DNA of 7,725 nucleotides from the NCBI GenBank assembly GCA_934631055.1, contig CAKTXP010000113.1, positions 1-7,725 of the forward strand. Direction: 5' to 3'. A model generated the notes under the pieces. That model did no database searches, was not told the origin of the DNA, and worked only from the letters and a program-made list of their open reading frames with translations. Of this stretch, positions 1 through 4,306 are shown one piece after another. Origin of the DNA: an uncultured Clostridia bacterium. GTDB taxonomy: Bacteria; Bacillota; Clostridia; Christensenellales; Aristaeellaceae. The first letter of the stretch is position 1; each line of letters begins with the position of its first letter. Made by a program: the position numbers and the translations under genes.

Positions 1-113
1 GTGGACAGAACCATCGTGATGGCAGCGGTCAGGGTCGTCTTGCCGTGGTCAACGTGACCGATGGTGCCGATGTTGACGTGCGGCTTGGTGCGCTCAAACT
101 TTTGCTTCGCCAT
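1..113 (-). CDS. tuf: Elongation factor Tu, N-terminal fragment (gene runs off the window)
   Basis: This is the first 37 codons of EF-Tu, the GTPase that carries aminoacyl-tRNA to the ribosomal A site in the cytoplasm. The visible protein starts MAKQKFERTKPHVNIGTIGH. It continues into the G1/P-loop GHVDHGKT at residues 19-26, which is diagnostic for EF-Tu among the translational GTPases. The ATG at 111-113 is preceded by a perfect Shine-Dalgarno GGAGGT (121-126 on the minus strand) at 7 nt, so the start is secure. The gene lies 69 nt downstream of tRNA-Gly and is probably cotranscribed with it from the promoter at 287-315. The remainder of the gene (domains I-III) is outside the window, so integrity cannot be judged. 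Confidence 0.97.
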   Translation of the reverse strand, partial: MAKQKFERTKPHVNIGTIGHVDHGKTTLTAAITMVLS

Positions 114-182
114 TGGAATAACCTCCTCGATAATTTCGGCTGACAGTTATGGTGCGGCCCGCCGAATTGTCGGTGGTCGCGT

Positions 183-256
183 TGGAGCAGGTGATGGGAA
201 TCGAACCCACGCGGTCAGCTTGGGAAGCTGAAGTTCTGCCATTAAACTACACCTGC
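183..256 (-). tRNA. tRNA-Gly, anticodon CCC
   Basis: The minus strand folds into a complete cloverleaf of 74 nt including an encoded CCA. The acceptor stem is GCAGGTG/CACCTGC, the D stem GTTT/GAAC, the anticodon stem TCAGC/GCTGA with loop TTCCCAA, and the T arm has loop TTCGATT closed by GTGGG/CCCAT. Read from the loop, the anticodon is CCC, decoding GGG. Glycine identity is supported by C35-C36, by the G1-C72 and C2-G71 pairs, and by discriminator U73, all known bacterial tRNA-Gly determinants. It sits between sigH and tuf, downstream of a strong promoter. Release from a tuf cotranscript would need 3' trimming only up to the encoded CCA. Confidence 0.96.
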
Positions 257-286
257 AAATGGCTGTCAACCGGTTTATACATCCAT

Positions 287-315
287 ATTCTATCCAAATC
301 TGAGGAAATTGTCAA
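287..315 (-). promoter_or_regulatory. Sigma-A type promoter for tRNA-Gly and tuf
   Basis: On the minus strand there is a perfect -35 TTGACA (310-315), a 17-nt spacer and a -10 TAGAAT (287-292, five of six matches to TATAAT). Transcription would begin near 280, about 24 nt before the tRNA 5' end. This is the best promoter match in the window and suits a highly expressed stable RNA plus EF-Tu transcript. No terminator is visible between the tRNA and tuf, so cotranscription is inferred. Confidence 0.85.
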
Positions 316-321
316 TATCCC

Positions 322-376
322 GGCGCATTTTTACCTGCAAAATCGTTCGCCGTTTTGCAGGCTGTGCGCCTTTTTT
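322..376 (+). terminator. Nested hairpin with a T6 tract on the plus strand, downstream of sigH
   Basis: The inner stem is CCTGCAAAA (334-342) with TTTTGCAGG (353-361). The outer stem is GGCGCA (322-327) with TGCGCC (365-370). It is followed on the plus strand by TTTTTT (371-376). Read on the plus strand this is a good intrinsic terminator shape. Read on the minus strand, where sigH lies, the hairpin is preceded by A6 and followed by no U-tract. It may block antisense transcription from entering sigH. It could also act as a 3' stabilising or inefficient stop structure for the sigH transcript. The structure is seen directly; its direction of action is inferred. Confidence 0.6.
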
Positions 377-398
377 GTCTTCAGGTCAGTCCATGGGG

Positions 399-1019
399 TC
401 AATTTGCGCGTTCTTCCATCAGCTTTTCAAGCTTGTGCTTGACCCTTTGCAGCGCGTTGTCGATGCTCTTGACGTGCCGCCCGAGCATCTGCGCGATCTC
501 CTGATAGCTTTTGCCGTCCAGATACGCCGCCAATACGCGCCGCTCCAGCGGGGAGAGCACCTCGTCAATGCGGCTTTCGATGCTCACATAGCTCTCCCTG
601 CCGATCAGCAGCTCTTCCGGATCGGCGCTGCGCCCCTCCGTGATGACGTCCAGCAGCGTGCGGTCGCTCTCTTCCTCATAGATGGGCTTGTTGAGCGATA
701 CATAGGAGTTGAGCGGAATATGCTTCTGCCGCGTCGCCGTCTTGATTGCGGTGATGATCTGCCGCGTCACGCAGATCTCGGCAAAGGCGTGGAAGGAAGC
801 GAGCTTGTCCGGACGGAAATCGCGGAACGCCTTGAACAGCCCGATCATGCCTTCCTGCACGATGTCCTCATGATCCGCGCCGACGAGGAAATACGAGCGC
901 GCCTTGGAGCGCACGAAATTCTTGTATTTATTGAGCAGGTATTCCGACGCGTCGACATCCCCCTGCTGGGCAAGCAGGGCGATGTCTTCATCGGTCATGC
1001 TGTCAAAATCCTGGTGCAT
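399..1019 (-). CDS. sigH: RNA polymerase sigma factor SigH (Spo0H)
   Basis: This is a sigma-70 family factor of 206 aa. SigH directs RNA polymerase to post-exponential, competence and early sporulation promoters in Bacillus; the role here is inferred from family. Region 2 covers about residues 28-103 and holds ARSYFLVGADHEDIVQEG and TRQIITAIKTATRQKHIPLN, nearly diagnostic for SigH. Region 4 covers about residues 152-203, with a helix-turn-helix around SYQEIAQMLGRHVKSIDNAL. I chose the ATG at 1017-1019 because GGGGAGG lies 5 nt before it. An in-frame ATG at 1035-1037 adds six residues (MSGEVA) and overlaps the yacP stop as ATGA, so a 212-aa form is possible. Either way translation is likely coupled to yacP. 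The yacP-sigH order is conserved in Firmicutes. The stop is TGA at 399-401. Confidence 0.96.
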   Translation of the reverse strand: MHQDFDSMTDEDIALLAQQGDVDASEYLLNKYKNFVRSKARSYFLVGADHEDIVQEGMIGLFKAFRDFRPDKLASFHAFAEICVTRQIITAIKTATRQKHIPLNSYVSLNKPIYEEESDRTLLDVITEGRSADPEELLIGRESYVSIESRIDEVLSPLERRVLAAYLDGKSYQEIAQMLGRHVKSIDNALQRVKHKLEKLMEERAN

Positions 1020-1033
1020 GGCAACCTCCCCGC

Positions 1034-1543
1034 TCATTCTTTACCCCTGCGCATGCGCTCGAAGATCTCGCGCTGATGGGGCGGCAGCCGAGAAAAGATG
1101 TCGCCGCGCGAAACGCTTTCCTCGCGCATGCGCACCCGTCCGGTCTGCCTGACCTGCGATATCTCCATCAGGAATTCTCTGGAAGAGATGCGTTCCGCTC
1201 CGCGTCCGAGCGTCACCGTCTGCTCAACGGCGTCGCTGGTCGCCACGCGGACGCGCCGCCATCTGGGCGCGGCGTCGCAGGCTGCTTCGATATAGTTGTC
1301 GGCGCTTTCGCCGTGCTTGGTAAAGACGACCTCCACGCCGTGCATCATGGTTCTGGAGCGCGTGGGGCGGTCGGTGTAATGTCCGTCAAAGACGACGATG
1401 ACCTCTTCACCGGAATACCCCGCGTAGTCGGCGATGAGATGGACAAGCCGTTCGCGGGCTTCCTGGATGGTCAGATGTTCCTCGCGCGGGATGCTCCACG
1501 CGCCGATGACATTGTAGCCATCCACCAGCAGAAGCGGTTTCAT
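1034..1543 (-). CDS. yacP: YacP/Rae1-family NYN-domain ribosome-associated endonuclease
   Basis: This 169-aa protein carries an NYN (PIN-like) nuclease domain. It opens with LLLVDGYNVIGAW, and conserved acidic or polar positions are visible at D8, N11, D53 (VVFDGH), D82 (ESADNYIE) and D104 (VATSDAVEQ), the expected metal-binding set. The Bacillus subtilis homologue Rae1 cleaves some mRNAs at the ribosomal A site; that function is assigned by homology. The C-terminal third (from about residue 130) is basic and charged. The ATG at 1541-1543 is one base after the rlmB stop and has no strong Shine-Dalgarno, so it probably depends on ribosomes arriving from rlmB. Its TGA overlaps the upstream sigH ATG. 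It lies between an rRNA methyltransferase and a sigma factor, its usual place in Firmicutes. Confidence 0.93.
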   Translation of the reverse strand: MKPLLLVDGYNVIGAWSIPREEHLTIQEARERLVHLIADYAGYSGEEVIVVFDGHYTDRPTRSRTMMHGVEVVFTKHGESADNYIEAACDAAPRWRRVRVATSDAVEQTVTLGRGAERISSREFLMEISQVRQTGRVRMREESVSRGDIFSRLPPHQREIFERMRRGKE

Positions 1544-1544
1544 C

Positions 1545-2765
1545 TTACTTTGCGTCCATCATCGCGTAGAGCAGGATGCCCGCCGCCACAGATGCGTTCA
1601 GAGATTCGATTTTGCCCTTCATCGGCAGGGTCACGACCTTGTCGCAGCTCTCGCCGACCAGACGGCTCATGCCCTCGCCTTCCGAGCCGATGACCAGCGC
1701 CTTCGCGCCGGAATAATCGACCTTGCGGTAATCTTCGCCGTTCATCGCCGTGCCGTAGATCCAGATGCCCTCTTTCTTGAGGCGCTCGATGGTGCGGGTC
1801 AGGTTGACTTCGCGCGCGACCGGCAGATATTCCACCGCGCCCGCGCTCGCCTTGACTGCCGCCGGAGTCAGCCCCACCGCGCGGCGCTCAGGGATGATGA
1901 CGCCGTGCGCGCCGGCGCACTCCGCGCTGCGGATGATCGCGCCGAGGTTGTGCGGGTCGGTCACGCCGTCGAGGATGACGAGGAACGGCGCTTCGCCGCG
2001 CTCCTTCGCCAGCGCCAGCATGTCGTCCACCGTCTTATACGCATAAGCGGAAACAATCGCGATCAAGCCCTGATGACCCGGCGCCATTGCGTCCAGATGC
2101 GCACGGTCCACTTCCTGAACGATGACCTTCTGCTCGCGCGCCATCGCGACGATCTCGCGGGCGGAACCGATAAGCTCTCCCTTCGCGACGAGCAGCTTCT
2201 CCATGTCGCGTCCCGCCTTGAGCGCTTCGCGGATGGGGTTGCGCCCGACGAGCAGATTGCTCTCCATCTCCTCTTCCTGCGCAGGCGGCGGGGTCATGCC
2301 CGGACGCGGCATCGGCGGACGACGGTCGTTCATCGGACGGTCGCCATACGGACGGCGCTCTCCGTTGTTCGGACGGTCGCCATACGGACGGCGCTCTCCG
2401 TTGTTCGGGCGGTCTCCGTAAGGACGGCGCTCTCCGTTGTTCGGGCGCTCTCCGTAAGGACGGCGCTCTCCGTTGTTCGGGCGCTCTCCGTTATTCGGGC
2501 GCTCTCCGTAAGGACGGCGCTCTCCGTTATTCGGGCGCTCTCCGTAAGGACGGCGCTCTCCGTTGTTCGGGCGCTCCCCGTAAGGACGACGCTCTCCATT
2601 GTTCGGGCGCTCCCCGTAAGGACGGCGCTCTCCATTGTTCGGGCGTCCGCCATACGGACGACGATTCTGTTCGCCGTCGCGCTCCGGACGCAGGGTCTCT
2701 TCGTCATCGCGCCAGTCGTCACGCGGGCTGCGCGGTTTCTTGGTAAACTGATCGTAATAAGCCAT
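1545..2765 (-). CDS. rlmB: SpoU-family 23S rRNA (guanosine-2'-O-)-methyltransferase RlmB with a repetitive N-terminal tail
   Basis: This 406-aa protein is far longer than the usual RlmB of about 245 aa. The extra length is a disordered, arginine-rich N-terminal tail (about residues 1-165) built from 12-residue repeats. The conserved part begins near residue 171 (LLVGRNPIREAL), with the L30e-like substrate-binding domain to about 250. The SPOUT methyltransferase domain follows: motif 1 DPHNLGAIIRSAE (residues 270-282, containing the catalytic Arg), motif 2 VIGSEGEGMSRL (about 358-369) and motif 3 KGKIESLNASVAAG (383-396). All family motifs are intact. The expected reaction is SAM-dependent 2'-O-methylation of a guanosine in 23S rRNA (G2251 in E. 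coli). I chose the ATG at 2763-2765, which has AAGGAAGGA 7 nt upstream; a TTG at 2790-2792 would add nine residues. It is followed after 1 nt by yacP. The inverted-repeat element lies in its 5' leader. Confidence 0.95.
   Translation of the reverse strand: MAYYDQFTKKPRSPRDDWRDDEETLRPERDGEQNRRPYGGRPNNGERRPYGERPNNGERRPYGERPNNGERRPYGERPNNGERRPYGERPNNGERPNNGERRPYGERPNNGERRPYGDRPNNGERRPYGDRPNNGERRPYGDRPMNDRRPPMPRPGMTPPPAQEEEMESNLLVGRNPIREALKAGRDMEKLLVAKGELIGSAREIVAMAREQKVIVQEVDRAHLDAMAPGHQGLIAIVSAYAYKTVDDMLALAKERGEAPFLVILDGVTDPHNLGAIIRSAECAGAHGVIIPERRAVGLTPAAVKASAGAVEYLPVAREVNLTRTIERLKKEGIWIYGTAMNGEDYRKVDYSGAKALVIGSEGEGMSRLVGESCDKVVTLPMKGKIESLNASVAAGILLYAMMDAK
2319..2660 (-). repeat. 36-nt tandem repeat array inside rlmB (about nine units)
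   Basis: The array encodes nine copies of a 12-residue unit, typically RPYGERPNNGER. The first unit has GGR and the last three have GDR in place of GER. One extra half unit (PNNGER, 2463-2480) follows unit five. Each unit is itself two 18-nt halves ending in Gly-Glu-Arg. Silent codon differences mark the units: those at both ends use CGTCCGTATGGC-type codons for RPYG while the middle ones use CGTCCTTACGGA. This suggests that the central units are the most recently copied or homogenised. The period is a multiple of three, so copy-number change keeps the reading frame. Confidence 0.95.
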
Positions 2766-2812
2766 TGCTGTATCCTTCCTTAACTCGTTCAAAGGGTTGT
2801 ATCTTGATAAGC
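2766..2812 (-). other. Leader between the repeat element and the rlmB start
   Basis: This short stretch carries the rlmB Shine-Dalgarno (AAGGAAGGA on the minus strand, 2773-2781) and an in-frame TTG (2790-2792) that I consider unlikely as a start. I see no convincing -10/-35 pair in it. rlmB is therefore probably read from the promoter upstream of mrnC, through the inverted-repeat element. Confidence 0.5.
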
Positions 2813-3027
2813 TGAGGGGAAACGTTTGGGACGCTGTCCCAAACCCTGCCAGAAACCTGAGGTTTCTGGACTTCCCGATTCGCTTCGCGCCAGTTCAAAT
2901 AAGCTTAAGCATACGATGCGCATGCGCATCGTTCGACAAGTAAATTAAAGCCGCCGCGAAGCGAAGAAGGGGTCTGGGGACTGGTCCCCAGACAGGGTTT
3001 GGGGCGGTAGCCCCAACCGTCCCCTCA
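2813..3027. repeat. Composite inverted-repeat (MITE-like or REP-like) element between thyX and rlmB
   Basis: This roughly 215-bp non-coding element has imperfect arms of about 75 bp that are inverted copies of each other. The ends are TGAGGGGA (2813-2820) and TCCCCTCA (3020-3027). Each arm, read inward, holds hairpin A, the linker CCCTG, hairpin B and then TTCGCTTCGCG. Left arm: hairpin A 2825-2843 (8 bp, TTTGGGAC), hairpin B 2849-2869 (9 bp, CCAGAAACC), inner motif 2879-2889. Right arm: hairpin A 2999-3016 (7 bp), hairpin B 2972-2993 (10 bp, GTCTGGGGAC), inner motif 2955-2965. The core is A+T-rich with a 20-bp palindrome. There is no transposase, no long ORF and no clear target-site duplication. 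The layout suggests a non-autonomous palindromic element, or a structured RNA spacer within the operon. Confidence 0.8.
2913..2932. repeat. Perfect 20-bp palindrome at the core of the inverted-repeat element
   Basis: The sequence ACGATGCGCATGCGCATCGT reads identically on both strands, centred between 2922 and 2923. It lies near the midpoint of the two outer arms and is preceded by a second short palindrome, GCTTAAGC (2903-2910). With no unpaired loop it would form a poor RNA hairpin. A dimeric protein binding site or a cruciform tip is more natural. No binding protein can be named from sequence alone. Confidence 0.9.
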
Positions 3028-3747
3028 CAGGTTCTTCGCTTTCTCGCGTACTTCTGTAATCCTGCCGCAGGTGTTCTTTCCTTCCGGACATGGACCGGAT
3101 ACGCACGCCGGGCCCGCGTGTTCAAACAGCGCCGGCGCCGCCTGCTTGCATAAAATAAGCATCTGCCACGCCATCTCGCGGATTTCCCACTGCGCCCGGT
3201 TACAGCATCTCAGCGAGAAAAAGTGCATCAGCTCGCGTGCGTTCATCGTCACCAGCAGGCGCGTCGCCGCCGCGTTGGGCAGAACGAAACGCGCATCTTC
3301 GTTGGCTTTCTCCTTCGCCCCGCCCAGTTTTTCCTGCCAATGGCAATACCATTCATGAATCGTGTCCATCTGGCGGATAAATTCCTGTTTTTCCTCTTCG
3401 CCCAGCGCTTCGATTGCCGGAGGTATGACGTAATCAAAGCCGTCCGCCATGGAAACATAGCGCTGGCTCTGTACCGAGAACGACGCGATGCGGTGGCGCG
3501 TCAGCTGCGCCAGCAGCGCGCGGCTCACGCCCTCGACCGCGAAGGTGAACGTCGCGTGTTCCGTCACGGACAAATGCCCGCGCTGCATGACGCGCTCGAC
3601 GAACGCCCGCTGATCGGCGCTCTCGACTTTCTCTTTCAGCGCGTCGATATCCGCCTGCGCATAGCAGAGCCGCGCGCCCAGCGCGACCAGCTCGTCCGGG
3701 TCAGGCGTCGCGCGAAGCAGCATTATTTTGAGTTTTGCCTGTGCCAT
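3025..3747 (-). CDS. thyX: Flavin-dependent thymidylate synthase ThyX
   Basis: This 240-aa protein belongs to the ThyX family, which methylates dUMP to dTMP using methylenetetrahydrofolate, FAD and NADPH, normally as a homotetramer. The diagnostic RHR(x)7S motif is intact: R84-H85-R86 through S94 in RHRIASFSVQSQR. It is supported by SVTEHATFTF (60-69, with H64) and NARELMHFFSLR (169-180). Length is normal for the family. The C-terminus has a cysteine cluster at C215, C220 and C227 (CPEGKNTCG), possibly a metal site. The ATG at 3745-3747 has GGAGG 4-5 nt upstream, placed inside the end of mrnC; the genes overlap by 25 nt, implying coupling. The TGA stop (3025-3027) lies within the terminal repeat of the adjacent element. 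ThyX indicates that thymidylate is made without oxidising the folate to dihydrofolate. Confidence 0.96.
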   Translation of the reverse strand: MAQAKLKIMLLRATPDPDELVALGARLCYAQADIDALKEKVESADQRAFVERVMQRGHLSVTEHATFTFAVEGVSRALLAQLTRHRIASFSVQSQRYVSMADGFDYVIPPAIEALGEEEKQEFIRQMDTIHEWYCHWQEKLGGAKEKANEDARFVLPNAAATRLLVTMNARELMHFFSLRCCNRAQWEIREMAWQMLILCKQAAPALFEHAGPACVSGPCPEGKNTCGRITEVREKAKNL

Positions 3748-4151
3748 AGTTCCTCCGTGCGCATGATTGCGAGCTTGATGAGCGTATCCAGCCTTTCCGT
3801 CTGTCCTGTGACATACAGATAGCCCCAGAGCGCTTCCAATCCCGTCGCATGCGCGTAATCTGCCGGATCCGCGTGCTTAGGCGCGGCATGCTTCGCCTGC
3901 GCGTTGCGTCCGCGGCGGGCAATATCGGCTTCCTGTTCGGTCAGTTCCGGCTCGACCGCCTCCAGCATGCGCGCCTGCGCCGCCGCGCTGACCATCTTCA
4001 CCGCCTGCTTGTGCATCGCGCCGACGCTCATTTTTTTAGAAACGAGCATGCTGCGCACATACAGGTCATGCAGCGTATCGCCCAGATACGCCATCTGGAG
4101 CGGATTCAGCTCCCGCGGATCGGGCAGGGAAAAAGCGGACTGCGCCGCCAT
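3723..4151 (-). CDS. mrnC: Mini-ribonuclease III (23S rRNA maturation)
   Basis: This 142-aa protein is an RNase III catalytic domain without the double-stranded RNA-binding domain, the usual Mini-III size. Mini-III trims the 5' and 3' ends of 23S rRNA in Bacillus; that role is assigned by homology. Visible motifs are LNPLQMAYLGD (15-25), with the catalytic D25, then the RGRNA and PKHADPADYAHATGLEALWGYL block (80-112) with the second conserved acidic residue E106. I chose the ATG at 4149-4151; its Shine-Dalgarno is weak (AAGG at about 10 nt). An in-frame TTG at 4167-4169 has AAAGGA 9 nt upstream and would add six residues; a farther TTG at 4196 adds 15. It is the first gene after the promoter at 4227-4255 and overlaps thyX by 25 nt. 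Confidence 0.94.
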   Translation of the reverse strand: MAAQSAFSLPDPRELNPLQMAYLGDTLHDLYVRSMLVSKKMSVGAMHKQAVKMVSAAAQARMLEAVEPELTEQEADIARRGRNAQAKHAAPKHADPADYAHATGLEALWGYLYVTGQTERLDTLIKLAIMRTEELWHRQNSK

Positions 4152-4226
4152 GATTTCATCGCCTTGCAAAAGCGCACTTCCTTTATCGTTTCGCAAATGG
4201 CGTAATTCACCATTTTTTCAGTGTAC

Positions 4227-4255
4227 AGTATAACACCGGAACGAAAAAAGGGCAA
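4227..4255 (-). promoter_or_regulatory. Sigma-A type promoter for the mrnC-thyX-rlmB-yacP-sigH operon
   Basis: On the minus strand, a -35 TTGCCC (4250-4255; four of six matches) and a -10 TATACT (4227-4232; five of six) are separated by exactly 17 nt. Initiation near 4220 would give a leader of about 70 nt before the mrnC ATG. It lies just after a hairpin that ends the preceding gene, and the -35 overlaps the downstream side of that structure. No other good promoter is visible before sigH, though SigH genes often have additional internal promoters. Confidence 0.65.
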
Positions 4256-4289
4256 GGGAGAAAAAAGGGTAATCCTTCTTTTCTCTCCC
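4243..4289 (-). terminator. Probable intrinsic terminator of the membrane glycosyltransferase gene
   Basis: An imperfect hairpin (4256-4289) pairs GGGAGA with TCTCCC at the base, then A-runs with T-runs and GG with CC near the loop. On the minus strand it is followed by TTGCCCTTTTTTC, giving a T6 tract (4244-4249) five to twelve bases beyond the stem. The stem has bulges and much of it is A:T, so efficiency is uncertain. It begins 17 nt after the stop codon at 4307-4309, a natural place for a terminator. Confidence 0.55.
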
Positions 4290-4306
4290 CGCCCCAAAGC
4301 TCGATT

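Noticed and set aside
114..182. Terminator or regulatory structure between tRNA-Gly and tuf
   Set aside because: Apart from the tuf Shine-Dalgarno I find no stable hairpin with a U-tract.
309..1076. Plus-strand open frame of 255 codons opposite sigH
   Set aside because: It is the shadow of sigH on the opposite strand in G+C-rich DNA; the sigma factor motifs are unmistakable on the minus strand.
2319..2660. 36-nt repeats resembling a CRISPR array
   Set aside because: The repeats are directly tandem with no unique spacers and translate in frame as part of RlmB.
2330..2722. Minus-strand open frame of 130 codons in another frame of the rlmB repeats
   Set aside because: It is a frame-shifted reading of the same repeats, giving low-complexity Thr-Glu-Ser-Ala sequence with no family match.
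1905..2783. Plus-strand open frame of 292 codons opposite rlmB
   Set aside because: It is antisense to a conserved gene and stays open because the 36-nt repeat has no stop in several frames. The product has no recognisable domain and no good Shine-Dalgarno.
2905..2960. Promoter for rlmB in the core of the inverted-repeat element
   Set aside because: TTGTCG and TATGCT occur on the minus strand but with a 20-nt spacer and weak matches, so I do not call it.
2895..3125. Minus-strand open frame of 76 codons across the inverted-repeat element
   Set aside because: It runs from thyX coding sequence in a wrong frame into hairpin sequence and has no independent support.
4197..4226. Small AATGG/CCATT inverted repeat in the mrnC leader
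   Set aside because: Only five base pairs around a nine-base loop; it could easily arise by chance.
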